Notes under the pieces: generated by a model
What the model was told of the DNA's origin: nothing
Databases searched by the model: none
The model's input: the letters and a program-made list of their open reading frames with translations, nothing else
Shown here: positions 45,904 through 54,817 of the stretch, piece after piece
How positions within the stretch are numbered: position 1 is the first letter of the stretch
Layout of the letters: each line of letters opens with the position of its first letter
Assembly: GCA_934130545.1 (NCBI GenBank)
Contig: CAKOYD010000007.1
Location: 1 to 64,000 of the forward strand
Length of the DNA stretch: 64,000 nucleotides
From: an uncultured Bacilli bacterium
Lineage (GTDB): Bacteria; Bacillota_I; Bacilli_A; RF39; UBA660
Direction of reading: 5' to 3'
Program-made: the position numbers and the translations under genes

Positions 45904-46575
45904 ATGGAAAATAATAATGGAAGAGGAATATTTTACGGAGTAATGGGAGTTGCTACTTTAGTAGTTGCTATAGTAGGTGCTACATTTGCATACTTCGCTG
46001 CTAGTACTACTGGTAATGAAGGTGCTGTAGCTGCTAATTCAGCTAAAGTTTTTGGTACATTGGAAATCACTCAAGATGGACAATATGTTGCTCCAGACTT
46101 AATTCCAGCTGCTCCTGAAACAGTTGTTTCTTCTTTTGCACAAGACAAAGATGGCGCTGGTAATAAAGGTAAATGCCGTGGAGCTAGTCAGGCTAACCAT
46201 GATGGTAACTATGGTATGTGTAGTTATTATACTTTCACAGTTAAGAATACATCTGATGTTGCTACTACAGTATATTTATCATTAAAGACTGATACTAATA
46301 CATTTGATGAAAGTTTCAAGTATTGTGTATATGAAGGCGATACTACTGCAACACCAACACAAACTTGCAAAGCTGTTCCTACTTCAGAAGAACAATTTAC
46401 TACAGTAAATTTAGCTGCTACTAATGGTACTAAACAATATACAATAGTGTTATATTATGAAAATACTGCAGTTGACCAAACAGAAGCTGGTTCTGGCCGA
46501 GCTTATACTGGTACTGTTAAAGCTAGTACATCTTCTGGTGAAAACAAGATCGTTGGTTACATCGCTGGAGCTTAA
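45904..46575 (+). CDS. TasA/camelysin-like anchored surface protein
   Basis: 223 residues. The N-terminal segment GVMGVATLVVAIVGATFAYFAAS is the signal/anchor typical of this set, with an A-x-A/F processing region. The exported domain holds three Cys that may pair (KCRGASQ, YGMCSYYTF, YCVYEGD) plus QTCKAV, and ends with the strand YTIVLYYEN and a YTGTVKAST-like motif. Codons such as TTC, GAC and AAG are somewhat enriched, so it may be highly expressed. It is the closest paralogue of the 46700 gene. Confidence 0.7.
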   Translation: MENNNGRGIFYGVMGVATLVVAIVGATFAYFAASTTGNEGAVAANSAKVFGTLEITQDGQYVAPDLIPAAPETVVSSFAQDKDGAGNKGKCRGASQANHDGNYGMCSYYTFTVKNTSDVATTVYLSLKTDTNTFDESFKYCVYEGDTTATPTQTCKAVPTSEEQFTTVNLAATNGTKQYTIVLYYENTAVDQTEAGSGRAYTGTVKASTSSGENKIVGYIAGA

Positions 46576-46594
46576 TAAAAATATAACAATTTTT

Positions 46595-46623
46595 AAAGAA
46601 CGATTAAGGTCGTTCTTTTTTTC
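46595..46623 (+). terminator. terminator
   Basis: AAAGAACGA pairs with TCGTTCTTT around TTAAGG, with a T run. Confidence 0.88.
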
Positions 46624-46642
46624 TATATAATGAAAATTAGTA

Positions 46643-46671
46643 TTGCATTTTGTCTAATTTTTTGTTATTAT
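46643..46671 (+). promoter_or_regulatory. promoter of the 46700 gene
   Basis: TTGCAT (46643-46648), 17-bp spacer, TATTAT (46666-46671), then AAAGGAGGAT. Confidence 0.7.
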
Positions 46672-46699
46672 TAGTATAGTAAAGGAGGATATGAATAAT

Positions 46700-47386
46700 A
46701 TGGATGAAACTAGAGGAAGGGATATATTTTTAGGAGTTATTGGTGTTCTTACACTAATTGTTGCTATAGTAGGTGCAACATTTGCTTACTTTAGTACACA
46801 AGTTAATAGTGCTGCTAATTCAGTTAATGTAACTTCTTACCAATTTGCTACTTCATTAGCATTTAAAGAAGTTTATCCTACAAAAGAACATAAGGCTTTA
46901 ATCCCACTTGATTCAGAAACTAAAAATGGAGATGTTACTTATTTAGATAAGGCTTTATCTGAGGGTTGCGTAGATGCTAAAGGATATCAAGTTTGTGCTG
47001 TTTATGAAGCTGTTTTAACTAATACTGCTGATGATGTTGTTTTAACTCCAACATTTGATGTAAGTGCAAATGGTTTTGTTAATGAAGCTGGAAATTCTAA
47101 TATGTATGCTTTATTAGCTTCTGCAAATGGTTCTGAGGAAACTCCAACTGCATTTACTTATAATAGAGCAAATGCTACTAATGTTATTGCAGCATCAAAT
47201 CCATTAACTTATAATGGTCAAACAACTGTTACAGTAACTGGTGGACAAACTGCAAAGTATTATTTAATTCTTTGGTTAGAGAATCTTAATGAATCTCAAC
47301 CAGATATGAATAAGACTTTAACTGGACAAATCACATTTAGTTCAGAAGGCGGAGCTCAATTAAAAGCTGAATTCAATTTTAATTAA
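46700..47386 (+). CDS. TasA/camelysin-like anchored surface protein
   Basis: 228 residues. The start MDETRGRDIFLGVIGV aligns without gaps with MENNNGRGIFYGVMGV of the 45904 product, which is why I use the ATG at 46700 rather than 46691 (only 2 nt from the SD). Anchor IVAIVGATFAYFSTQ, exported beta-rich domain, a Cys pair (GCVDAKGYQVCAVYE), and the late strand YYLILWLENL. It stands as a single-gene unit between its own promoter and terminator. Confidence 0.7.
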   Translation: MDETRGRDIFLGVIGVLTLIVAIVGATFAYFSTQVNSAANSVNVTSYQFATSLAFKEVYPTKEHKALIPLDSETKNGDVTYLDKALSEGCVDAKGYQVCAVYEAVLTNTADDVVLTPTFDVSANGFVNEAGNSNMYALLASANGSEETPTAFTYNRANATNVIAASNPLTYNGQTTVTVTGGQTAKYYLILWLENLNESQPDMNKTLTGQITFSSEGGAQLKAEFNFN

Positions 47387-47389
47387 AAG

Positions 47390-47412
47390 AACATACTTCG
47401 GTATGTTTTTTT
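47390..47412 (+). terminator. terminator
   Basis: AACATAC, a TTCG tetraloop and GTATGTT, followed by T residues. Confidence 0.9.
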
Positions 47413-47490
47413 ATGCTAAATGTGTAAAAAATATGTCTTCTTATTTGCCAAGTTAAGTAAAATATGATAAACTAAGTTATGGTGATAAGC

Positions 47491-49989
47491 ATGGAAGAAG
47501 TACTTAAGAGAATATATGATTATTCATTGGAAGAGATTATGGGTGAGAGATTTGGAAAATATTCTAAATACATTATTCAAGATAGAGCTATTCCTGATGT
47601 TCGTGATGGTTTAAAACCAGTTCAGAGAAGAATCTTATATTCTATGTATAAAGAAAAAAACACTTTTGATAAACCATATAAAAAATCTGCTAGAGCAGTT
47701 GGTGATGTTATGGGTAAATATCATCCACATGGTGATTCTTCTATTTATGATGCTATTGTAAGAATGAGTCAAGATTGGAAGATGAAAGCACCTTTTATTG
47801 ATATGCAGGGTAATAATGGTTCGATTGATGGTGACCCTCCAGCTGCGTCTCGTTATACAGAAGCTAGATTATCTAAAATTAGTAATGAAATGTTAAAAGA
47901 TATAGATAAAGATACGGTAGTGTTTGCGCCTAACTATGATGATACTTTGTTAGAACCGACAGTATTACCGGCTAGATTTCCTAACTTACTTGTTAATGGT
48001 ACGACAGGTATTTCGGCTGGTTATGCTACTAACATTCCGCCACATAATTTATGTGAGGTAATAGATGCTACAATATATCGTATGGATAATCCTAATTGTC
48101 GATTAGATACTATTATGAACTTTATTAAGGGTCCTGATTTTCCTACCGGAGCAATTGTTGAGGGTATTGATGGTATTAAGAGTGCTTATGAAAATGGTCG
48201 TGGGAAGATTGTTATTAAATCTAAGACTATTGTTGATAAAAATAAGATTATTATTACAGAAATACCTTATGAGGTTAATAAGCAATTACTTGTTAAGAAG
48301 ATTGATGAACTTCGCTATGAAAAGAAATTAGATGGTATTGTTGAGATAAGAGATGAATCTGATAAGAATGGTTTACAAATTACTATTGAACTTAAGAAGG
48401 ATGCTAATAGTCAGAATATTTTAAATTATTTATATAAGAATACTGAATTACAAATAAGTTATAATTTTAATATGATTGCAATAGTTAATCGTCGACCAGA
48501 ACAATTAGGTATTTTAAGAATGTTAGATGCTTATATAGTTCATCAGAAACAAGTTGTTACTAAGAGAACGAAGTTTGATTTGGATCATGCTTCAGCTAGA
48601 TTTCATATTGTTGAAGGTTTAATTAAGGCAATATCTATATTAGATGAAGTTATTAAAGTTATTAGATCTAGTAAAGATAGAGGAGATTCTATTGATAATT
48701 TAGTTAAGAAGTTTGATTTTACTTTAGAACAAGCAACAGCTATTGTAGATATGAGATTATATAGATTATCTAATACAGATATAGTGGCTTTACAAGAAGA
48801 GAAAGATAATTTAATTAAGATAATGAATGCTTTAAATGAGATACTTGGTAGTGAGGATAAACTTAAGAATGTTATTAAAGAAGAGCTTCGTAAGATTAGA
48901 AGAGAATATGGTGTAGCTAGAAAGACAGAGATTAGGGAACAGATAGAGGATATTAAAATAGATAATACTTCAATGTTACCTAAAGAAGATGTTATTGTGG
49001 CTATTACTAAAGATGGTTATGTTAAGAGAGTTTCTTTAAGAAGTTATAATGCTAATGATGAGACAGGTTTAAAAGAAAATGATTATATTATTGGTTTATA
49101 TAATATTAATACGTTAAATGTTATATTAGTGTTTACTGATTTAGGTAACTATTTATATTTACCAGTTTATGAGATACCTGAGGCTAAATGGAAAGACTTT
49201 GGTAAGCATTTAAGTAATATTATTGGTATGCAAGAGAGCGAGAAGATAATAGGTGCTATGCCAGTATATGACTTTGATGAAGATAGATATATTGTTTCAT
49301 TTACGAAGAATGGTATGGTTAAGAGAACTAAATTAAGTGATTTTAAGGTTCAGAGATATACTAAAGAAATTAATATGATGAACTTAAAAGATGAGGATAG
49401 GGTAATTAATGTTGATTATTCTAATTTAAGTGAAGTATTTGTGGCTACTAAGAATGGATATGGTCTTTGGTATAATACTAGTGAGATTAGTGTTGTTGGT
49501 ATTAGGGCATCTGGTGTTAAATCTATTAATTTAAAGAATGATGAAGTAGTTAGTTCATATTTATTTAGTCCTAGTGAAGAGTATATTACAGTTATTACTG
49601 ATAAGGGTACTGGTAAGAGACTTAAATTAACAGAAATAGATAAGACTACTAGGGGTAATCGTGGTTTACTTTTGATGAAAGAGATTAAGAGTAATCCTAG
49701 TAAGATAGTATCTACTTATATTATGAATGGTAAGAATGAGATTATTATATCTACTGATAAAGAAAATAAGCAATTAAAACTTACTGAGATACCTATTATG
49801 GATAGAGCTAGTAATGGTTCATATGTTGTTAAAGATAAAGCTAATTGTTCTTATAAAGTTATTAATTTAACTAATAAAGATGATTATATTATTAAAGAAA
49901 GTGATGTTGTTATACCTTCTAGTAAGATGTCTTTAAAAGAAGTTGATGAATCAATTGCTAGTATAAATGATATATTAAAGAAATATTAG
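47491..49989 (+). CDS. parC: DNA topoisomerase IV subunit A
   Basis: Cuts and rejoins DNA to decatenate daughter chromosomes. IQDRAIPDVRDGLKPVQRRI, KSARAVGDVMGKYHPHGDSS, and DPPAASRYTEARLS with the active-site Tyr. NNGSIDGDPPAA is the ParC form, whereas GyrA reads NFGS and GDGAAA. The C-terminal beta-pinwheel lacks the GyrA-box. 832 aa is standard. The usual partner parE is not beside it. I start at the ATG at 47491 with GGTGAT upstream; the ATG at 47479 is possible. Confidence 0.93.
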   Translation: MEEVLKRIYDYSLEEIMGERFGKYSKYIIQDRAIPDVRDGLKPVQRRILYSMYKEKNTFDKPYKKSARAVGDVMGKYHPHGDSSIYDAIVRMSQDWKMKAPFIDMQGNNGSIDGDPPAASRYTEARLSKISNEMLKDIDKDTVVFAPNYDDTLLEPTVLPARFPNLLVNGTTGISAGYATNIPPHNLCEVIDATIYRMDNPNCRLDTIMNFIKGPDFPTGAIVEGIDGIKSAYENGRGKIVIKSKTIVDKNKIIITEIPYEVNKQLLVKKIDELRYEKKLDGIVEIRDESDKNGLQITIELKKDANSQNILNYLYKNTELQISYNFNMIAIVNRRPEQLGILRMLDAYIVHQKQVVTKRTKFDLDHASARFHIVEGLIKAISILDEVIKVIRSSKDRGDSIDNLVKKFDFTLEQATAIVDMRLYRLSNTDIVALQEEKDNLIKIMNALNEILGSEDKLKNVIKEELRKIRREYGVARKTEIREQIEDIKIDNTSMLPKEDVIVAITKDGYVKRVSLRSYNANDETGLKENDYIIGLYNINTLNVILVFTDLGNYLYLPVYEIPEAKWKDFGKHLSNIIGMQESEKIIGAMPVYDFDEDRYIVSFTKNGMVKRTKLSDFKVQRYTKEINMMNLKDEDRVINVDYSNLSEVFVATKNGYGLWYNTSEISVVGIRASGVKSINLKNDEVVSSYLFSPSEEYITVITDKGTGKRLKLTEIDKTTRGNRGLLLMKEIKSNPSKIVSTYIMNGKNEIIISTDKENKQLKLTEIPIMDRASNGSYVVKDKANCSYKVINLTNKDDYIIKESDVVIPSSKMSLKEVDESIASINDILKKY

Positions 49990-50015
49990 AATCAAATTTA
50001 TTTTGGTTCTTTTTT
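49988..50015 (+). terminator. terminator after parC
   Basis: AGAATCAA, starting inside the stop codon, pairs with TTGGTTCT (one G-T), followed by T residues. Confidence 0.65.
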
Positions 50016-50091
50016 GATATAGTAATTGATTTTTTTACTCGATTTTGGTATTATTATAATAGATGGTAGAATAGGTAAAGAGGTGTTGTCT

Positions 50092-50808
50092 ATGAATTGG
50101 GATAATGATAAGAAGAAAATGCTATTTTATACAATATTTGGCGTTGCTATATTAATAATGGTAGTGGTAGGTGCAACATATGCTTTCATTGAGGCAGTAG
50201 TTTCTAGTGGTGATAATTCAGTTAATGTAGATTCATTAGATGTTAGTTTATTACTTGAAGAAGATACTAGTTATATTAAGTCTAATCTTTATCCTGCTAC
50301 TGAAGATGTTGTTAATGATAGTGTTTTAAAGACTGGGGAAGATAAATGTTTAAATGGAGATCGTGAAGTATGTAGTGCTTATACATTTACAGTTATTAAT
50401 CCATCATTCCAATCACCAGTACCTATTACTATGACTTTAAATCCTATTGAGGGGAATAATGAGTTTCATAACTTATATTATCGAGTATATCGTGTTATAA
50501 AAGATAGTAATGGTATAGTACAGTATACTGAGGTTATTCCTTCAACTAAGCTTAATTATCAAGATTATAGTGCGATTGTTTTAGATAAACTTGATACTTA
50601 TATTCCAGCCAGTACAAATACGACTAGAGGGGAAGTTAGTTATGAGATTGTTATGTGGTTAAAAGAGATTAATGAAGATCAGACTGAACTAGACGGTAAT
50701 AAAACATTTAAGGCTACTATTAATGTTAGTAGTGGTTATAAAGGAGTTAAGGGATTGCAAGCTAGTTTCTTATTTAATAGTGATGATGATTTAAGTTCTA
50801 AAGATTAA
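50092..50808 (+). CDS. TasA/camelysin-like anchored surface protein
   Basis: 238 residues. Anchor LFYTIFGVAILIMVVVGATYAF, then the exported domain with GDREVCSAYTFTVINPS and the late strand YEIVMWLKEI. First of three consecutive family members (50092, 50829, 51503) with tiny gaps. AGAGGTG lies before the ATG at 50092; longer readings run through the promoter region (TTGATT at 50026, TATTAT at 50049). Confidence 0.65.
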   Translation: MNWDNDKKKMLFYTIFGVAILIMVVVGATYAFIEAVVSSGDNSVNVDSLDVSLLLEEDTSYIKSNLYPATEDVVNDSVLKTGEDKCLNGDREVCSAYTFTVINPSFQSPVPITMTLNPIEGNNEFHNLYYRVYRVIKDSNGIVQYTEVIPSTKLNYQDYSAIVLDKLDTYIPASTNTTRGEVSYEIVMWLKEINEDQTELDGNKTFKATINVSSGYKGVKGLQASFLFNSDDDLSSKD

Positions 50809-50828
50809 CTATAAAGAAGGTGATATAA

Positions 50829-51497
50829 ATGAATAATGGAAAGAAATATACTACTAATTTGTTAATATATGTGTTTGTTATTTCTGGTTTATTTATTAGT
50901 TTGTTGGGTGCAACATTATCTTATTATTTAGTTATGGTTTCAAGCAATAGTGTTAATGCCACAGCGGCTTATATTAAGTTAAATTATACTGATGGTAAGA
51001 CGGTATCAATGAATAGTGTTATTCCTGGTAATTTTAAAGAAGTAGATGCGGCTTACCGTCGTACTGATGGTAAACAATGTTTAGATATTAATGATAAAGA
51101 AGTGTGTACGGTGTATGGTTTTACAATTGAAAATATTGGGGATAAAGCTAATTTTGTAGCGTATTTAAGAAGTAATGTAAATGAATTTTCGCAACTTAGT
51201 TATGCTTTCTATAAACTTGATGATAATGATAATCCTACTTTAGTATATCCAGTTAATGGTAGTAGTAATTTACTAGTGGCTAGTAGAAAGGATACTTCAT
51301 TGTTTGGTTATGATAGTAATGGAAAACCTAATACTTTTTCACTTAGTAAGGATGATGGACCGAAGAGATATGAAATAGTATTATATATAAATAATTTAGA
51401 TAAGTTTCAGGTTGAAGAGATGGGAAAGAAATTTTCTGGTTCAGTAATAATTCAACTAGTAAATTATAATGGTAATATTGTAATAGAAGATAGGTGA
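50829..51497 (+). CDS. TasA/camelysin-like anchored surface protein
   Basis: 222 residues. Anchor NLLIYVFVISGLFISLLGATLSYY, then a Cys pair (KQCLDINDKEVCTVYGFTI) at the same place as in neighbouring paralogues, and the late strand YEIVLYINNL. GAAGGTGAT is the RBS. It overlaps the RBS region of the next gene. Confidence 0.65.
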   Translation: MNNGKKYTTNLLIYVFVISGLFISLLGATLSYYLVMVSSNSVNATAAYIKLNYTDGKTVSMNSVIPGNFKEVDAAYRRTDGKQCLDINDKEVCTVYGFTIENIGDKANFVAYLRSNVNEFSQLSYAFYKLDDNDNPTLVYPVNGSSNLLVASRKDTSLFGYDSNGKPNTFSLSKDDGPKRYEIVLYINNLDKFQVEEMGKKFSGSVIIQLVNYNGNIVIEDR

Positions 51498-51502
51498 TGT
51501 TT

Positions 51503-52063
51503 ATGTATGAAAATAGTAATGATAAAAAGAATTTCTTTTATATAGTTATCTTAATTCTAACTTTGATTACAATGATAGTAGGTATTACTTTTGCTTTATA
51601 TTCTTTAATGGCTAGTCAAAAGAAGGATAATACAATATTATATACAGGTAAGCTAGAATTAAACTTTATTGATGGAATATACATTGATAATCCTACTTTA
51701 TTTCCTAGAAATGTACCTAGTGTTAATGATTATGATAATGTATATAGAAATAATTTTGTTGTAACTAGTACTGGTACTTTAGATCAAAGAATTAGTATTA
51801 GCGTTGAGATGATAGAGAATACTTTCAATGATGGTAATATTAAGTATGCTTTATACAACGCTAATAATGTGTTAATGAGTAGTGGTAATTTACCTAAGAC
51901 AGGTGTAGTTAATATGGCTAATAATTTGTTCTTAGGATATAATGAAAGTGCAAGATATTTACTTCTTGTTTGGTTTGATGATAATGGTGAGAATCAAAAT
52001 GAAGATATGGGAAAGGTTATTAAAGCTAAAATTAATGTAGAATCTATACAAATTAGAAAATAA
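51503..52063 (+). CDS. TasA/camelysin-like anchored surface protein
   Basis: 186 residues. Anchor FFYIVILILTLITMIVGITFALY, then a short exported domain without the Cys pair of its neighbours and the late strand YLLLVWFDDNGE. The RBS GGTGA overlaps the stop of the previous gene, so the three genes form one unit. The start at 51503 fits the RBS better than ATG 51497. Confidence 0.65.
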   Translation: MYENSNDKKNFFYIVILILTLITMIVGITFALYSLMASQKKDNTILYTGKLELNFIDGIYIDNPTLFPRNVPSVNDYDNVYRNNFVVTSTGTLDQRISISVEMIENTFNDGNIKYALYNANNVLMSSGNLPKTGVVNMANNLFLGYNESARYLLLVWFDDNGENQNEDMGKVIKAKINVESIQIRK

Positions 52064-52116
52064 TATCTAGATATTTTCTTAGTTATAGTATATAATACAT
52101 GGATAGGTGAAATTTT

Positions 52117-52833
52117 ATGGAGAGATTACAAAAAGTTATTGCTAATTTAGGTTATTGTTCAAGAAGAAAAGCTGAAGAACTAATTAGTGATGGTAAAGTT
52201 AAAGTTAATGGTATTACAGTTAGAGAAATGGGAGTAAAAGTAAAGAGTAGTGATACTATTGAGGTAGAGAATACTATTTTAGATAATAATAAGAACTATG
52301 AATATTATATTTTAAATAAACCTAAGGGTGTTGTTAGTACAGTAAGTGATGATTTAGGAAGAAAGACAGTAGTAGATTTAATAGATACTAAAACAAGAAT
52401 ATATCCAATTGGTAGATTAGATTATGATACTACAGGGTTATTACTTCTTACTAATGACGGAGTACTTGCTAATAAACTTATGCATCCTTCTAGTAATATT
52501 TATAAAACTTATGTGGCTAGAGTAGATGGTATAGTTAAGGGGTATGATATTAAACGATTAAAAGATGGTGTTATGATTGATGGTGTTAAGACTGCTAAAT
52601 GTCATGTTAAATTAAAAAGTGTTGATGCTAAGAAAGAAAAAAGTATTGTAGAATTAACTATTCATGAAGGAAAGAATCATCAAGTTAAAAAGATGTTTGA
52701 GTCTTTAGGATATAGAGTATCTAAATTAAAGAGGGAAAAGTATGCTAATATGGATTTAACAGGGTTGAAGACAGGAGAATATAGAAAACTATCTAATAAA
52801 GAAATTGCAATTTTATATAGTTTGATAAAGTAA
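52117..52833 (+). CDS. rluB: rRNA pseudouridine synthase (RluB/RsuA family)
   Basis: Converts uridine to pseudouridine in rRNA. N-terminal S4 domain (RLQKVIANLGYCSRRKAEEL) and catalytic core with GRLDYDTTGLLLLTNDG holding the catalytic Asp; NHQVKKMFESLGYRV and KREKYANMDL close it. 238 aa is standard for the family; in Firmicutes RluB modifies 23S rRNA. It follows the surface genes after 53 nt with a TATAAT and GGTGA upstream. Confidence 0.92.
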   Translation: MERLQKVIANLGYCSRRKAEELISDGKVKVNGITVREMGVKVKSSDTIEVENTILDNNKNYEYYILNKPKGVVSTVSDDLGRKTVVDLIDTKTRIYPIGRLDYDTTGLLLLTNDGVLANKLMHPSSNIYKTYVARVDGIVKGYDIKRLKDGVMIDGVKTAKCHVKLKSVDAKKEKSIVELTIHEGKNHQVKKMFESLGYRVSKLKREKYANMDLTGLKTGEYRKLSNKEIAILYSLIK

Positions 52834-52843
52834 TATAGAATAG

Positions 52844-52872
52844 TTGATTTTTGGATGATTGTTTGGTATAAT
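52844..52872 (+). promoter_or_regulatory. promoter of the 52903 gene
   Basis: TTGATT (52844-52849), 17-bp spacer, TATAAT (52867-52872) with an extended TTTGG upstream of the -10. Confidence 0.75.
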
Positions 52873-52902
52873 TTATAATGAATTGAAGGAGAGGTTGTTA
52901 AT

Positions 52903-54105
52903 ATGAACTTTGTAAATTTTACGGGTATTGATTTTGATGAACGAAATAGACTTAATAGTAAATTAGCTTCTTTAGATGAGAAAAAAATGAATCAAATAAG
53001 ACTTTTAACTTTATTTATAGATGGTAATAAAGATGTTTTTGGTAGAGGTAATACGATTGATTTTAATTCCTTTGATAATTCAAATCAATTAAGAGAAGCA
53101 TTTATTTATTTAAGATATTCTATTAAGTATTCTGGAGTAGATGCTGATAGAGCAAATCGTTTAGGGGGAATACTTGATGATTTTTATGCTAAATTAAGTG
53201 ACATTTATGCTAAACGTAATGATGTTAATGAAGAAATAAATAAGTTTGAAAGTGAACATAGAAGTAATCTTAGTGATGAAGATTTGAGACCTTCAGTAGA
53301 ATATATTAACAGTATAAATACTATTAGTAATAGAGTTGGTGAAAGTAGAAATAAAATTGCTATTATTGCTGAATATATAAGAAGTATTGATACTGAAGAG
53401 TTTATGAGAAATAATCATAGAAAGATGATTAATGATTTAGAAAATACAATTAATTTTGATTTAGGCTTGATATGTAATTTATTAGCTTCTAAGAATTTAA
53501 GTGTTGATAATTATCGTGATTATAGAAGTAATGTTAAATATAATTTGGCTAATATGAAGGGAACAAGTTTAGTTTTAGGTAATCTTTCATATGATGTTAT
53601 GAATTATGAATATGATAGACTTGTTGATATGCTAAGAGGAACTAAAAGAAGCGTAGAGGTTAATAATACTCCAGAACCTGAAGTATCTGAAAATCAGGTA
53701 AATCATAAAGAACCTACACCAAGTGCAGTAGAGGAACCTGTTGTTCCAGAAACTCCTGTAGAAGAAAATTCATTAGGTGGTACACCTGAGAATAATATTC
53801 CTGATGAAAGTTTTGATGAAGAATTTAATGTTGACGAAGAGGAAGAAGAACGTGAACCAGTCGATAATAGTCCTTTAACACAATTTAAAGATAAATTTAA
53901 ACATGCTGTTAAGGGAATATCAACAGCAAATAGTAAATTAAAAGAAAATATTAATAATAAAGTATTACGTAAATCTGCTTTAAGATGGATTGGTGTTGTT
54001 GGTGTTTTAGCTGTTGCAGCAGTAATTAATCCAGCATTACTATTTGGTGGTGCTGCTATTGGTGCTGGTGTTTATGAATATAACATTGCAAAGAAAATGA
54101 AATAA
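52903..54105 (+). CDS. hypothetical coiled-coil protein with C-terminal membrane hairpin
   Basis: 400 residues. Residues 1-255 are charged helices, residues 260-325 form an acidic Pro/Glu-rich linker (EEEEEREPVDNS), and the last 45 residues carry one or two hydrophobic helices (WIGVVGVLAVAAVINPALLF). The protein is thus tail-anchored with its bulk probably inside the cell. The layout (helical domain then acidic linker) resembles the 42988 product. No family is recognised. GGAGAGG lies before the ATG. Confidence 0.6.
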   Translation: MNFVNFTGIDFDERNRLNSKLASLDEKKMNQIRLLTLFIDGNKDVFGRGNTIDFNSFDNSNQLREAFIYLRYSIKYSGVDADRANRLGGILDDFYAKLSDIYAKRNDVNEEINKFESEHRSNLSDEDLRPSVEYINSINTISNRVGESRNKIAIIAEYIRSIDTEEFMRNNHRKMINDLENTINFDLGLICNLLASKNLSVDNYRDYRSNVKYNLANMKGTSLVLGNLSYDVMNYEYDRLVDMLRGTKRSVEVNNTPEPEVSENQVNHKEPTPSAVEEPVVPETPVEENSLGGTPENNIPDESFDEEFNVDEEEEEREPVDNSPLTQFKDKFKHAVKGISTANSKLKENINNKVLRKSALRWIGVVGVLAVAAVINPALLFGGAAIGAGVYEYNIAKKMK

Positions 54106-54123
54106 AAGGGAAGAGGTTAGTAT

Positions 54124-54396
54124 ATGAGTTTAAAAAGATATGATGTGCTTACTTTAGATGATGATAGTCAAGTAGTAGTTATTGATTCTATTAGTCATGA
54201 AGGTGAAGAATTTATCTTTACTGATGAAGTAGATGAAACTGGTGATGATACTAAACAAAAATATAGAATTTTAAGAGTATGTTATGAAGATGGTACAATT
54301 GAAAGTGTTAATGATCCAAAGTTATTATCAGATTTGGTACCAATATTTGAAAAGAATTTAAAAATGAGTATTAATTTAGAAAATCCTATGAATTAG
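54124..54396 (+). CDS. small hypothetical protein (90 aa)
   Basis: 90 residues, acidic, mostly beta (VLTLDDDSQVVVIDSISHEG, KYRILRVCYEDG), compatible with a small barrel. No family is recognised. It starts 19 nt after the preceding stop with GGAAGAGG upstream, so they are likely cotranscribed. A terminator overlaps its last codons. Confidence 0.6.
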   Translation: MSLKRYDVLTLDDDSQVVVIDSISHEGEEFIFTDEVDETGDDTKQKYRILRVCYEDGTIESVNDPKLLSDLVPIFEKNLKMSINLENPMN

Positions 54397-54406
54397 GATT
54401 TTTTTT
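54381..54406 (+). terminator. terminator overlapping the 54124 gene end
   Basis: AAATCCTA, within the last codons, pairs with TAGGATTT and is followed by T residues. Confidence 0.8.
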
Positions 54407-54412
54407 ATGCAA

Positions 54413-54443
54413 ATTAAAAACCCATTACTATGGGGCAATGGGT
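54413..54443 (-). terminator. terminator after spoVS (minus strand)
   Basis: On the minus strand ACCCATT pairs with AATGGGT around GCCCCATAGT, followed by TTTTT. Confidence 0.75.
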
Positions 54444-54450
54444 AACAAAT

Positions 54451-54711
54451 TTATTTAGCTTCAACTATTAATTTGATAGCAGTTCTTTCTTCGCCATCAA
54501 TCATAATATCAGTAAATGCTGGAATACAGATTAGGTTTTTACCAGCTGGTGCGACAAAGCCTCTGGCAATGGCAATAGCTTTAATAGCTTGATTTAATGC
54601 TCCGGCACCAATAGCTTGTATTTCAACAGTATTTTTTTCTTTGAGAACATTAGCTAATGCTCCTGCTATTGAATTTGGGTTAGATTTTGACCTTACTTTT
54701 AGTGTTTCCAT
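54451..54711 (-). CDS. spoVS: stage V sporulation protein S
   Basis: 86 residues, ordinary length for SpoVS. METLKVRSKSNPNSIAGALA, then EIQAIGAGALNQAIKAIAIARG and FVAPAGKNLICIPAF are the family signature (Alba-like, probably nucleic-acid binding). In Bacillus it affects a sporulation checkpoint and cell wall steps; it also occurs in species that do not sporulate, so it does not prove spore formation. Its gene stands alone between two terminators and a divergent gene. AAAGGA lies upstream. Confidence 0.93.
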   Translation of the reverse strand: METLKVRSKSNPNSIAGALANVLKEKNTVEIQAIGAGALNQAIKAIAIARGFVAPAGKNLICIPAFTDIMIDGEERTAIKLIVEAK

Positions 54712-54773
54712 ATATATTATTTTATCCTTTCTTTAACACTATAATATATGTTTATATTTTTAAATAATGCTAA

Positions 54774-54802
54774 TTGATTAATTATTTTTAATTTGGTATA
54801 CT
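54774..54802 (+). promoter_or_regulatory. promoter of the 54818 gene
   Basis: TTGATT (54774-54779), 17-bp spacer, TATACT (54797-54802) with extended TTTGG. The expected transcript start is about 54809, only a few bases before the gene, so the leader is very short. Confidence 0.7.
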
Positions 54803-54817
54803 TTTAATGTGATGGAT

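Noticed and set aside
47491..49989. DNA gyrase subunit A
   Set aside because: The NNGSIDGDPPAA stretch and the C-terminus without a GyrA-box fit ParC.
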